Shown here piece by piece: positions 36,101-48,372 of a DNA stretch of 64,000 nt. The notes beneath the pieces were generated by a model. The model searched no databases. It saw only the letters and a list, made by a program, of their open reading frames with translations, and was not told where the DNA came from. Both the position numbers and the translations under genes were made by a program. Origin of the DNA: Paracyclopina nana (taxonomy: Eukaryota; Arthropoda; Copepoda; Cyclopoida; Cyclopettidae); assembly GCA_019096065.1 (NCBI GenBank), contig JAGUCH010000003.1, forward strand, positions 6,696,001 to 6,760,000, written 5' to 3'. Positions within the stretch are counted from its first letter, which is position 1. Each line of letters begins with the position of its first letter.

Positions 36101-39100
36101 TTACGTCCAATGCGTGCGGCAGATTAACAAAAATCCGAATCAGGATCAAGTCGATCGCATCTGGCTGCTACTCTGCCTCGTCGTGGTGGCATTTCCTCCG
36201 GGCAAATCGTTTTTCAAGTACTTTGTCAGTTTTCTCAAGGACCATCTCATGATACCCGACCCGACTAGGCAGTACGTCGAGTGGTGCCTGGAGAACTGCA
36301 ATCATGTGCAAGCTGCCATCAGGAGGAACCCACCCTCGACAGTGGAGGTGACAGCCATGAAGAGATTGGGCACAATTGTCTGTCGCTTCTTCTTCTTGGA
36401 CGGCCGCACCAAGGCTCTGGATGTTCACCCGTGCGACACCGCCCAGGATGTTCTGCAAAAAGTGTCGGATAAGATTGGCCTTCAGAACCTCGAAGGCTGG
36501 GCCCTCTACCAATCTTTGGGAGACTCGGAGGACCACATTCCTCAGCACAGCTATTTGTATGACATTATTTCCGACTGGGAAATCCAGGCCAAGTCCAACA
36601 TGCCTCCAGTGAGCAGCAAAAAGAGCAGCGCGAAGAAAAAGTCGACCACCAACCTAAGTGGGGGCAGCGATAACCGGTTCATTATGAAGAAAAGGCTCTT
36701 TTGGAACACTCGCGAAATCCCATCGGACCCGATTGAGGTCAGCCTGCTATATGCCCAAGCTGTCCATTCAGTGGTTAAGTGTGACGAATTGCCCGTTTCC
36801 GAAAAAGTCGCTCTACAATTGGCTGGTCTTCAAGCTCAAGTGGCCTTGGGAGAGCCTCAGCCGAATCGGCATGAAGTCTATCAAGACATTGAGCAGTTTT
36901 TGCCCCAGAGGATTCGTCAGGCGCGGTTCCTGGCTGATCGCGAGTGGATCCCCATTCTCCATGATGCGCACAAGCACTATGGGTCGGGCAAGGCCGAGGT
37001 GGTGGCCAAAGTGTGGTATTTGTCTTGCGTGATGCAATACCCTCTGTATGGTTGCACTATGTTCTCATCGGCCTACAAGGGCTTCTGGTCCTATGGAAAC
37101 AACATTATAATTGGCATCAACGCCGAGGGCGTCCTTCTAGTCAAGCCTGACGACAAATTCATCCTGTTCGAGTTTCCCTACGCGGAAATCGAATCCTTGC
37201 TCTTGGACCCTAGTGATAACTTCATCACTTTGAACCTGGTGAAAACTGCCCAGGAGCGACAGCGAGTGTACGTCTTCGAGACGGCTCAAAAGGCCGCCAT
37301 CGGGGCTTTGGTGGCGGCCTACCGTCCCACGTTGGCCAACTGGATCCGCGAGGCGGAGGCTACTCAGGCCAAGCGAAGAGCCAAGCAGGTAACCAACGAG
37401 GACCGCTTGAGGCTCCACCAAAATCTAGTCAATTGTCGGCGGGCGTTGATCGAACAGAACCTAGTCAAGAAGCCCGTGGACTCGTTGGAGGGCGGCAACT
37501 TCTTCAAGAATACCCTGAGGCGTCTGAGCAACAAAAAGCAGATGGAGAAGTTAAGGGCCGAGGCTTTGGCCAACGAGCAGGGGGAGGTGTACAAAGGCTT
37601 CACACACGCCTACTGGGCCTTTAGCAAGTCAGACATGCCTCAGACATTGTGCAACATGGAGGACGGCGACGAGGAGCAGGCTCTGGAAGTGTTCCACCTC
37701 ATCCTCACCTATGCTGGCCTGATGGCCTCCTCCACCAATCAGGCTCCTCCCGGGGTAATGCCAGCTCCCCCTCCCCCCAAAGAGCCCGCTGAGGAGGACC
37801 ACGTGTGTCTCATCCAGAACGTGTTGGACAAGGCCATGAAGAAGGACTGCCTCGTGAATGAGCTGTTCCTGCAACTGATCAAACAAACTACGGACCACCC
37901 AGAGCCCAATTCCCGGGTGAACTTGCGACATTGGAGTCTGCTGGCGCTGGCCTGCTCGGTCATTTTGCCCGTGGACAAATTGGTTCGTAAATACCTGCTG
38001 GCCCATTTGAAGAAATGCTCCGCGGATTTTGTCACTGAAGAGGGCAAATATGCACGATTCGCCGAGAAGGTAAATATTTCGGATTAGCATGCGTGGACAA
38101 ATAATAGCCGATTTCACTCTTCTTCTGCAGTGTTTTCACAAGACGCTGGGCACCAGACGAAGACAATGGCCACCCTCGAAACAAGAGATCCTGTGCACTA
38201 TCAACCGGAGGCCCATCTACGCTCGGTTCCATTTCATGGACGGTCAGTTTCACGCCATCGAATTCGATCCCAGTGCGACTGCCGATGAGGTGCTCAAGTT
38301 GGTCAAGGCCAAGATCGGCCTTCGCGACTCTGCACAAGGTGCGAATTTCACCACCACCGCTATAATGTACTTATACTATTGCAGCGCTGGGAGAAGACGA
38401 AAAAATGCGAGAGAGCGAAATTTCTCGCATTTTTTGCCTTGCAGTCGAACGGGGCAGCGCTGCATATACGTACAGCGTGTACTTCATGTAGTAGCTAGCA
38501 GTCTAAATCTGCTGCTGCGACAAAAATGAATGCCTCTTATTTGTCATATGGCGCGTTTCAGTAGCGTCCTACAGAAAATTTAATTTCCGATCCTCCCCCG
38601 GCCCCAATAGTATATTTATGTAATGTTTGAAATGTTTTCCAGGATATGCAATCTACGAAGTCCTGGGAGCCCAGGAACGCAGCCTGCTCCCCGATGAGAA
38701 GGTGGCGGACGTGATGTCCAAATGGGAGAAGTACCGAACTGCGGGTGGCACGTTGTCCAAGCAGTCTCGGCACCACATGTTCCTGTTCAAAAAGCACCTA
38801 TTCCTTGACGAGTATATCGACCTGAACGACCCCGTTGAGAAGGAGCTGCTTTACTACCAAGTCCTGTGCGATCTTCGGTCTGACCGTTTCCCCGTGACCG
38901 ACATGGAGGCGGTAAGAATTTTGCATGAATCGACTGCTGGCCCTGCTGATGATCCCCTTGCTATGTAGGTCATGCTTTGCGCGTTGCGAGCACAAATCGA
39001 GCTGGGGGACTACACGAGTGGCGAGGGCGACTACAGGCAAGTAATGACACACTGCCTGCCCCCAAGGATTCTGGTCAACGTGCAGAAGGAGCACGTGGCC

Positions 39101-40142
39101 ATGCACCACCAGGCCCTCATCGCCATGAACATCGAGGAGGCCAAGCAGGCTTTCTTGAACCTCATCCAGTGCTGGCCGCTGCACAAGGCGACGCTTTTCG
39201 ATGTCACGGTATGAATGCAATGCATGATGATTTCGACCGAAACAGATTAATGGTGGTGACAAGACCATTATGAGCCAGCGAAAGTACGATTATAACGTCG
39301 ACGTAGCATACTATAACAGCGGAGTCGCTGCAAAATTCAAGCTGCACGCATGCAGAATTTTTCCCAATTCTTGGCTTTACATGACTTCTCAAAGGGCACG
39401 GTCGTTTACTATTGTGTTATGGCAGAACCGATTTTGTTACAATAGCTCCTGGCTGGCTCCACGGTTTTCCATGAGCTCACAATCCTCCGAGTGAGTGTGC
39501 GCTATTGATTGCGCGCTAGACTTCCCAACTTTTGCGTTCTAGCTTCACTCGATGAGCCAGGATTTTTAAAAACGCAGCTAGCGCTTTAAATATGTACGAG
39601 ACGAGCATTCTTGTGAAGGTCAAAAAGTTTCTCCGAGACAGATGATGAGATATCTTGTATCATTTGCGCAGCCTAGGCTATATTTGAATTCTTTTTTCAG
39701 CAATCCTTCACCTCGAATTGGCCCAAGACTCTCTGGATGGCCGTGGACCAGAGGGGCGTTCACCTGCTCGAATTCCGTACTCGCAATGTGCTAAATTCCT
39801 TTGAGTACGACTCCATCCTCGATTACACGCCCTCGCTCAACCATATGCTGCTCATCACGGGCACAGACAAAAAGCAGAGCAAGATTATCGTCAACACGAA
39901 CCAGGTACGTACTACGCGCGCGTGAATGTCAACGCATTGTAACTAATCATTCCTTATTGCAGGCCTTCCAAATCTCCAACCTCATCCGGGAGTACGTCGA
40001 GGTCCTCAAGAACGGCGTTGTGGCGGGCACCAACAACGATCTCCGGCACGTGGCTCAATTGGTGGGCTCGCACTACGGCAACCCTTTGTCGGTGATGCAC
40101 AAGACCAACAACTACAATAGCAGCACTGGCGCTTACGGATGA
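27177..40142 (+). CDS. Unconventional MyTH4-FERM myosin, probably class XXII
   Basis: Actin-based motor with cargo-binding tail. Seventeen exons, 2227 aa: 27177-27204, 27595-27701, 28541-28603, 29956-30123, 30449-30533, 31573-31763, 31824-32450, 32513-32638, 33465-34090, 34382-34834, 34896-34934, 35000-38069, 38131-38338, 38643-38911, 38969-39208, 39701-39904 and 39963-40142. The motor has P-loop [11 protein letters not shown], switch I NDNSSRFG and LDIFGFENF. Three IQ motifs (about 714-785) bind calmodulin-type light chains. A charged helix, a proline-rich linker (about 930-1005), MyTH4-FERM 1 (about 1100-1620) and MyTH4-FERM 2 (about 1700-2200) follow. No SH3 lies between the tandem units, unlike myosin VIIa, and there are no PH domains, unlike myosin X; this favours class XXII. 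The 28-nt first exon (MPVPVERGQ) is predicted from a matching splice phase only. Exon 34896-34934 is a 39-nt microexon. Confidence 0.88.
27702..29955 (+). other. Introns 2 and 3 of the myosin gene
   Basis: Long introns (27702-28540 and 28604-29955) around the 63-nt exon that encodes [19 protein letters not shown]. No other coding exon or structured element was recognised in them. Confidence 0.6.
30534..31572 (+). other. Intron 5 of the myosin gene
   Basis: A 1.04-kb intron splitting the conserved ILEAFGNAKT motif. I see no feature in it. The minus-strand open frames within it show no homology that I recognise. Intron 8 (32639-33464, 826 bp) is likewise empty. Confidence 0.6.
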
Positions 40143-40325
40143 CAAAAGACTGTGACGTTTCTCTAATTAGCCATATATCTACTGAGTGTACAACGTAATT
40201 TATGATCTCACACAAATTTTTATCAGCATCTGACGGCTCAAAGCGCATGCAAGTTACTATACTGCCAATTGTACTTTTAGAATTCCTACAACTGCAAACA
40301 TGTTTGTATTTCGACGTCATTTACA

Positions 40326-40538
40326 TTAGTAATAAAACCGTTCGCCGCCAATATCGACCACTGGGTGCAGTGGGTAAATCCAAAACAAGACGAAAGGCTG
40401 GTCGTGATTAACAACAGGCACAGCAGCCAATTGAGGCCTCGCCACGATGTTCCTGACTAGAAGGATCTGTCGATTGTCAGCCTTGATGACAAACAAGAGT
40501 AGGAGAAGAAGAGTGGTGGCCAAAAGTGGGATCTTCAT
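40326..40538 (-). CDS. Possible small secreted peptide, 70 aa
   Basis: A single-exon frame that begins MKIPLLATTLLLLLLFVIKA, a textbook signal peptide with a likely cut after KA, then about 50 residues ending GGERFYY. The start context (ACCAAGATGAAG) is good. It has no cysteines and no amidation or dibasic processing pattern. I recognise no family. It overlaps the expected myosin 3' end on the opposite strand. A TATAATAAAG lies only about 20 nt upstream, too close to act as its promoter, so a spliced leader exon would be needed. It may be a chance frame. Confidence 0.3.
   Translation of the reverse strand: MKIPLLATTLLLLLLFVIKADNRQILLVRNIVARPQLAAVPVVNHDQPFVLFWIYPLHPVVDIGGERFYY
40331..40336 (+). 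terminator. Poly(A) signal of myosin
   Basis: AATAAA 189 nt after the TGA stop. Cleavage near 40350 would make the myosin 3' UTR overlap the end of the minus-strand small ORF at 40326-40538. Confidence 0.6.
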
Positions 40539-43500
40539 CTTGGTGCACAGGCTTTATTATACTGCATGCATGTGTGTCAGTGTGTGAGTGTGTATAGTAG
40601 AAATTGGTGCTGCAGCAGCAGCTCCTCAGCAGGTAAAAAATCTTCTACCTGATGGTGCTTCGGCAATCATCATATCGCAAGTCCGATTATTTAAATTTTC
40701 CACTGGTGGCTTAAGCACAATTGCACGACAGACTTTTTACCACGACAATTGTTTTCCCTAAGCGTTACGCAAATGGCCACGAGCAAAGTGTGGAGCATTG
40801 TAGTAGTCGCACACACACCAGCTAAAGTGGGAGCGAAAAAACATGTTAAAATCCGGCAGTGCAGTAGAGTAGCAATTGCGTGCGTGTGCAAAGCTTGCTG
40901 ACCATTAACTAAATGCGCTCCACTCCAATCATTACTGATGCTCTGAACAGCATTAGCTCAGATTATTACAACGCCCCTACATAATAGCTCAGCGAGATGG
41001 CTTTTCGCCAAAAACATGCTAAAACTGTCCTGCTGAAAGTAAGCAGAAGTATTCAGGTGCTAATGCACGCTAATTAAACTAATAGCTAATTGTCTAGATT
41101 TTACTTCTTTCGGCCAACATGCAGCGGCAAAAAAACGACCAGGTGCTTATTGCGTTGTTAAACACTGCTACAACTATTGGTGCATGTGTGGAAAGACGTG
41201 CTTTCGAGGCTAGATTGTCCTCTACGGTCACCTAGCTCCTTGAAGAAGTCAGTTGTTCAGCAAGTGGATGTGTATTGTGCCTGGCCAAATTTTTTGGCAA
41301 AGGTAGCCGTGTTGTAGCGTCGCTAGCTTTGAGTTTGCTTCTTCTAATTGGAAATCAAAGCAACTCATGCCGCAGCAAGCCTGAGCAAAAATGCTTTAAA
41401 TGCCAATTGAACTGACTACGGTACGAGGAGGAAAAAAGTAGGAGAGGAAGAAAAAGTGATGTACCCACGTACGTTCGAATGTAGCGTGCAGAAATATCAC
41501 CTTTTCCGCTAGCTTAGTAGTAAAGATGCCTGACTCTCCTCCTCGGGTTTTTTGCCCATCAGCAGCTATAGCAGTAGGCAGGCAGGAGGAGTTGCAAAGT
41601 CGAACTTTTTGCAAGCTACAGTTCAACAAAAGGGTGAGCACTTTTTGGCAAAGTGAACTCGCTTTCTGCTCATAGGTAATAATGCAGCAAATCTTTTTTT
41701 CTGTGCTATACTGCCGAGGGCCAGGCATTCTTCTCATCATCGACTTTGAGCAGCCAAATTATCGGAGTTCTTTTGAGACTGCTGCAAGACAACCATCCAA
41801 GACAATTAGCAGCCCCTTTCACAAAGAAGCTAGGCGCTGTGTGGCCGCCTTTTTTGGAGAGCGCCCAAATTAACCTTCTTTTTATTGCTCACATACACTA
41901 TTACAGCATGTGGCTGCACATTTGCTCGCAAGCACTACAGCATATAAAGTATACCATATATAAGTAATATTAGAGCGCATTCGAGAAAATCTTGCCAAAA
42001 GATCCATCTCTCTCACGACCAGATCGTAAGGAAGGAATTTTCAGGTGGGAGGACCGGATAGATCATTTGGATCAAAACAGAGAGAGAGAGAGCGTTGAAC
42101 CCACCACAGATTTCTTCGAGAGTGCCAGAGCTGCATGAGGAAGAAAAGACCATCATATCATTCTGTGCGACGATAGATATACTACAGTCTTTAGTCTCTG
42201 TCTTCTCCATGTCTCCTCCGCCGCAAGCTAGCACGGCGGCCCTATAAATGTGGCGTGTTCGTGTCATTGTTGGCAAAGAACTCTTTTTGGCCAATCTACA
42301 GCATTCTTCGCTATAAATACGAGGCTGCTACTTTCTAGCCATGAAGTCAATTTAGGGACAAAGTGCTCGCGAAGGTTCTCTCTGCATTTATCCTAATCTC
42401 GCGCATTTTCTTCCTCACACATTTGTCACGAGCATGACATCGACACATGCAAGCGCGAGCGGGAGGTGGGTCAAGACGGAATTTCATACATTTTTGACCT
42501 TTGACAAGTTGCACCACTACTAGCTGCAGTGCGCGATTCGCGAGGGCAAAAAACATCATCGAGCGCTCTGATGAAAAATCTTTGTGCACCTCGATATTCT
42601 TGGGCCGAGGCCATTAGTCACGCACAAATGTCATTGCGGATACATTTTTCACTATTAAGATGATCACACAGGCCTCGCTCGCTCGCTAGCGGAGCACACA
42701 GTTGTCGTCCTCGAAAATGAGTCGGCAATATTTCATGCTTCTTCACTTTCAAACGATTTCTACATGTAATACGCGAACGTAGCACAGTTTTGCATTGTTG
42801 TCGGCCCCAAATTTTTCCAGGCTTTCTGGGGTGACACCTCAGTATATGCCCAGTCAGACGACACGTCGAAGGACGTCAATCAGAAGCACGTGTCGTAAAT
42901 TAAGCATGGAAGAAATGCAAATGCTTTTGATGGACTTCCATTAGGCAGCAAGAAACGTAGTATACGCGCAGGCAGATAGCCGCATGCTAGCTGCAAAGAT
43001 AAAAAAACTCATCATGGGCATAGAATGTCTATCGAGAAGATGATGATGCCACGGTGCATATTAAACTGGAGATTTAGCATATAATGGCCGAGCTGCTGCA
43101 GCCCGGCAAAAAGCCAGCGCATAAAGTAGTAATTTGAGATGGAATCTTTTACTTTTCTCTCGGATATACACAACAAGTATATACTAGCACATTCAAATTG
43201 GCTAACTTGTGGGGATATACACATCTTTGGGCCAGAAACTGCTGTATAGTATATATATCGCGCACGGTCACGATATGCTCCTTTGTTCTTTGCTTTCTCC
43301 CGATGCTGTCCATATAATGTAGCAGTGCAGTCAAGGTCAGCAAAAGTCGAATTCTTGCGTGAGTCCGAATGTCGCACGTTTACATGTTGCTAAGACAACT
43401 CGGTGGTGAATTTCTCGTCATCAGGATTTGATCGCGTTCAGCGTTCGCGGTGAAAGTAGCGCGCATCTACTACAAAAGTGTAGGAAAGTTGCTGGAAAAA

Positions 43501-44488
43501 ATGTGATGCAGCACATATGTGATACGTCGATGAGTCCACTGGACCATGCAGCATGCATTGCGCATATGATGCATTAGGATATCCACAAAAATAAGAATGA
43601 ACTTCAAGTACTATATATAGTATATTCTTTCGAAAGCCTCTGGCGATTTTGTTACTCTTGTCGCATATGAGCAGAGTTCACCTTTTTTGCTGCAAAGCAG
43701 TGACTCCGCTAGCTTTTGGGCATTCTGCCCAAAAAATCACCCCAGCTAGCACATATGCATGCTTCTTTACTTTCACAATGCTAGGTAAGATTTACCTGTG
43801 ATCGGATTGGCCGGCAAAGGACACAAGAATGGTGAAAGCTGCTTTCTTGGCCGCTGCATCGGCATATCTCTAAATATGGCGAAGTTGCTACGCTACGAAA
43901 AAACTCCAGCCCTTTTTTGTATGGTCGACAAAAGCAGAAAACTGCATGCTAGTCTGTGGTTTTGACGCGCACGATTACTACGCGACGGATGACATTTGCA
44001 TACATGTGGCTATGACACATGAAAGATGATGCCAATCCTGCAAAACTTCCATTCTAGATAGCCGACGGAAAGTTGGTGGTGTACTTGGCTTTTTCTTCGC
44101 TAACTTCTCGCTTTTTTGCCTAGCTACAATGAAAAACAAGCGGCAGGAAAAATATTACAGGTGTAGTCTGGCCACTTGGGATCAAGGCAAGGAGCTGGGA
44201 GGGGATGTTGCACAAGCAGCTTTAACAGAATTTATAAGCACTTTAGCTTTGGACAAGCATGTCTTCTGTGAAATGGATGTCGTACAGGTGCTTGTTGGCC
44301 GCTGCAGGTCATGCAAGCTAGGATATCCTAGGGGACGACAAAGTGTATCGCGATGGCGAGGCGGCACTTACTTCGCTTTCACCCTTCACCTTCGAGGTGC
44401 TTTCGGCTTGAGAAAAGCGCGCGAGATGTAATATTGTGCTTCGTGACCGTCGAAGTCGAGCGAAAGCGCGGGGAGACACTTGCGCGCA
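40539..44488. other. Intergenic region upstream of the SCP gene
   Basis: Nearly 4 kb with no recognisable exon. Open frames such as 41396-41740 (-) and 42013-42294 (-) are composition-driven and match nothing I know. The region is expected to carry muscle enhancers of the SCP gene, but none can be pinpointed from sequence alone. Confidence 0.5.
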
Positions 44489-44580
44489 TATAAAAGCAGT
44501 AGTGCGCGGTCTTTCACTTCACTGTTCACTCGTCCACAGTCGTGACCGTTTCTTGTGGTTCTATCAGTACAAACACAGAG
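44489..44580 (+). promoter_or_regulatory. SCP core promoter and non-coding first exon
   Basis: TATAAAA at 44489-44495 is followed 32 nt later by an arthropod-like initiator (TTCACTG, A at 44521). From there a leader of about 60 nt runs to AAACACAGAG, and a strong donor GTAAGT at 44581. The leader joins by a 1.03-kb intron to the acceptor TTTGCAG at 45606-45612, five bases before the ATG. Spacing and splice sites agree; transcription start is inferred. Confidence 0.65.
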
Positions 44581-45616
44581 GTAAGTTGGCCACCTTTGAA
44601 ACTAAGCATATTACTACATCTATTCTATAAATACAATTAAGTAGCTTATTTTGGCTATGATATGCAACTTATGAGATAGCCATTAGGTATATAGCAATTA
44701 ACGCAGAACTGGCAACTTGGCTGGGAGATAATAGGCTTACAAAGCTGCCATGACAAACAAACCAATCTTTATGCTGTGGGAAAAAATTGGAAAACGATGT
44801 TCCCCTAAAGATGCTTGTCAACAAATGGAAAAGAGTGCAGCATACGCTAGCCCCTAAAAGCTGAAGATATACTACATTAGAGGAAAATCTAACAATTAGG
44901 CAGATGGCATTGTTCTTCACTTCATAGCTGCTCCTGCAGCTGGAAAAAGCATCACGACGATGTAGCCAATAGTAGAGTGGAAATAATGGTTTGTGCGTGG
45001 TACGCAAGATAGTGGCGATAATGGCATATAGGATGATTATCATTTATCTCGGGCCTCCACTCGATCTGCTGCTGCTGCTGGTGAAAACGGGTGCACGCCA
45101 CGCTTACATTTAGGGGCGAGATTTGTGCTCTGGATGAAAAAAGATGGCAACATATTTCTCCGACACATCCTTAGCCATAAGTAGCTAGCTGGGTGCAACG
45201 AAAAAGGTGCTAAGAGGCTGTTGTTGTATGGTAATGTCAATACCACTCTTGGGCCGCGTAATGGATCATGCATGAAGGGCAATATCCACAATAGCACTCA
45301 GTACTTATTGGCCCCATCTCCCTTGAGCTGAGATTTTCCTCGTTAAAATTGCCAAAGAAAGCAACAGCAGTAGTAGCAAGAGAAACGGGTAGCATTCAAA
45401 GGACAGCAACTACTACATATTTATAGGTAGCTGGCCACTTGCGCTGCCGCTGCTACTAAGCCTGCTGTCCCTTAATTCTTAGCAACTTTCTTTTTTTTCC
45501 TGTCGCGGATTTATTTCAAGTAGACACATACTGCAACAAGTACTCACTATATACGTGCTACAAAGGCATGTAAAAAGTATATTATTTCACGCTGGCATTT
45601 TGACATTTGCAGAACA

Positions 45617-48372
45617 ATGGCTTACTCTTGGGACAACCGCGTCAAGTTCGTCGTCAGGTACATGTACGACATTGACAACAACGGTTTCTTGGACAAGAAT
45701 GACTTCGAATGCTTGGCCGTTCGCAACACCGTCATTGAGGGAAAAGGAAACTGGGATGAGGCCGTCTTCAAGAAGAACCAAGAGGTCATGTCCAACTTGT
45801 GGAACGAAATTGCTGAGTTGGCCGATTTCAACAAGGTAAAGCGCGAGATACAATACATAACAACACAGTTCTGATCAAAGGGCCAAGAAAACTGCATAGC
45901 GTCTAGTTACCCCCGCGGGCTGATTTTTGATCGAATTCCATGGCTAGCGTACAATGAACTTTTGCAGGACGGTGAAGTCACCACCGAGGAGTTTAAGAAG
46001 GCTATCCAGTCAAATTGCGTAGGCAAGGCTTACAAAGATTTCCCTCAAGCCTTCAAGGCCTTCATTGATGGCTTTTTCAGAACCATTGATGTTGACGGTA
46101 CGTCTAGGCGCCGCACACTCTATAATAACTTTTTTTTCGCTTTCTTTTGCTCTGCAACTTCGAAACCAAAATGATCATTCGAAATCACTAAAATTGAGAA
46201 AGTTGTCATTTTCATTGAGCGTTCCTGTCTCTGTGCGAATTTGCTGTTTCAGTGCATGTCACTTACTACATAATTACGAATTCCCTGCGTCAAAAAAAGG
46301 CGAAGCAAGGGCAGCTTGAACTGATCCCTTTCCACTATATACTATATGTATTCTCGTAGCATTTGAAAAAAATCAGATACCGACGACCCAAAAAATCTTT
46401 GGACAACATTACTGAATTCGAGATTCTTCTTCTACAAAAATATATGTATTAGATGATGATGAGCATTTCCAAAAGGGAAAAGTATAATCCTTCTCACATT
46501 AGCGAGCAGTTAAAATGACGGGCTAGTACATGCGGAAATACCAATTTTGGATTAGAAAGCCGGGATGACCACAATATGATAATTCTCGCACCATATGCAC
46601 TAGGATGGAGAGGTCAGCACGGAGGAGTTCAAAAAAGCCATTTGCAATGTCTGCGTTGGCAAATCATATGATCAGTTTCCCCCAGGATTCAAAACATTTA
46701 TCACCAACCAATACAAATCAGTTGACATTGACGGTAATTGAGAGCTAGCGCGGTCGACAAAAAAATTGCTGGCCGATCGTGTAAATACTACTGAAAGAAA
46801 GGTGGCAGTAGAACTGCACCTGGACACCTACTTTACGGGTTGCCTATTTTTGAAGCCCGTACTCCATGCGATTGAAGGCCCCTCCGATTCAAGCGCATGC
46901 TTTTTCCATTTTTTCCTATCTTTTTTTTGCAACAAAAGACTGGAGGCCGCAATTTAGTTAGAACTTTTGCATCCTGCCTTGCTCTCTGTATACATATGAT
47001 TATACTATATATACAGCAGTTTCTCCCCATTAAATGCTCCACAGTATAAGCTACATAATAGTAGAATACTTGTTATATATATTAAAAGTAGAACGCAACA
47101 AACAACGGCTGAGATTACGAATGCATAATGCTTTTAGTCAGTTTTCCCCCGCTACTTTTCTGCTGCTATCGTTTTTGGGTGAAGTTGGTGGAAGATTTCG
47201 CATCACAGTTTCTATACATACCAAAGACCAAAAAAACCCAATCACTGTGGGGTAGAGCTACAACGATTTGACAACTCTGTTCTGCCTACCAATCCCCTTC
47301 TAGGATGGAGAGGTCTCTGTTGATGAGTTCAAAAAGGGAATCGAGCTTTCATGCAAGGGCAAATCCTACAAGGACTTCCCTTCTGCTTTCAAATTTTTCA
47401 TTGACGCTCAATTCAGAACCATTGACGTTGACGGTGAGTTCAGTGGTTCCCAACTCAAGATGATGACGATGATGATGGCTTATAGCATCGTCATCGCAGT
47501 CTTGAAGCAAATTCTGCAATTTGATTTTGTCCACCACGCCATTTAATTTTTTTTTGTATCCATTGAATTCCTGAGGCCAAAATCTTCCACTGTCTAACTT
47601 CAGGCTCTACTACCTATTTTTACTGAGTAGGCCAATTTTGACATCCATCATCGCTTTTCTCTCACTCTCTTTTTGTGCACTGCAATTTTTGGGCAGCAGC
47701 GCAGTGCGCGGCCGCAATATCACGCTATCATTTTTTCTCTCTCTCTCTCCATTTAAGGCTAAATAATGGGTGATAAGGATTATGAGCTCTCGCACATCAA
47801 CACTGTTACTTTTTTGACGACATTCATGACACTGTTTATTTATTGTTGTTTTGCACATGCTGTTGTTTGGTTTTATCACCCAGCTTTGTTTGCTCTTTTG
47901 CATTATATCCCTATGTATGTACACTAGCACGCATGCCTTCCCTTTACGTATCATTTGCAACAACTGCTATGCAAAAACGCTGCGCACTCGAATGAGACGA
48001 TGGCAGCCATAGTGTGTATAGCCACAAAAGTGCAAAATTGTGTCCATTTTATTCACGCTCTTTCTACTCCTCGCAGGTGACGGCTCTGTTGGCCTCAGCG
48101 AATACAGGGTTGACTGCGTGAACAGGATGGCCTACAAGAGCATTGGAGAGCTCGATGCCTCCTACAACAAGTTGCTCAACGTAATGCTTTCTTCCTCAAT
48201 TTGCTATGTAAACAAAAAAATTATTATTGCCCTTCTTTGACAGGATGACGACAAGAAGGCCGGTGGCATCAACCTCGCCCGCTACCAGGAGTTGTACGCC
48301 CAATTCATCGGCAACCCCGATGAGAACTGCAACGCCTGCCACCTCTTTGGCCCCCTCGCTGTCCTCGAGTAA
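45617..48372 (+). CDS. SCP: Sarcoplasmic calcium-binding protein, with three interchangeable exon copies
   Basis: EF-hand Ca2+ buffer of invertebrate muscle; crustacean SCP is also a known food allergen. Coding exons: 45617-45835, one of {45968-46097, 46604-46733, 47304-47433}, 48077-48180 and 48244-48372; 193 aa, the family length. MAYSWDNRVKFVVRYMYDID is nearly the decapod sequence. Canonical loops: EF1 DIDNNGFLDKND; EF2 DFNKDGEVTTEE, completed by the variable exon; EF3 DVDGDGSVGLSE, begun by the variable exon. The fourth site (DDDKKAGGINLARYQE) is degenerate. The protein ends HLFGPLAVLE. Each variable exon is 130 nt with identical phases, so only exactly one of them keeps the frame. They supply the same 43-residue segment with different surfaces, which fits the spliced SCP isoforms reported in crayfish and shrimp. 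Confidence 0.95.
45968..46097 (+). other. SCP: SCP alternative exon a
   Basis: 130 nt encoding DGEVTTEEFKKAIQSNCVGK, then AYKDFPQAFKAFIDGFFRTI and DVDG. Acceptor TTTGCAG, donor GTACGT. It keeps the EF2 and EF3 ligands. Confidence 0.9.
46604..46733 (+). other. SCP: SCP alternative exon b
   Basis: 130 nt encoding DGEVSTEEFKKAICNVCVGK, then SYDQFPPGFKTFITNQYKSV and DIDG. Acceptor GCACTAG with a poor pyrimidine tract, donor GTAATT. It is the most divergent of the three copies and has two cysteines. Confidence 0.88.
47304..47433 (+). other. SCP: SCP alternative exon c
   Basis: 130 nt encoding DGEVSVDEFKKGIELSCKGK, then SYKDFPSAFKFFIDAQFRTI and DVDG. Strong acceptor CCCCTTCTAG and donor GTGAGT. 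Confidence 0.9.

Noticed and set aside
42312..42319. TATAAATA as a promoter for another gene
   Set aside because: The only ATG within range opens a four-codon frame, and no exon is recognisable downstream before the SCP promoter.
44129..44431. 100-aa plus-strand open frame just before the SCP TATA box
   Set aside because: No homology, no splice context, and it sits in promoter-proximal DNA; likely chance.
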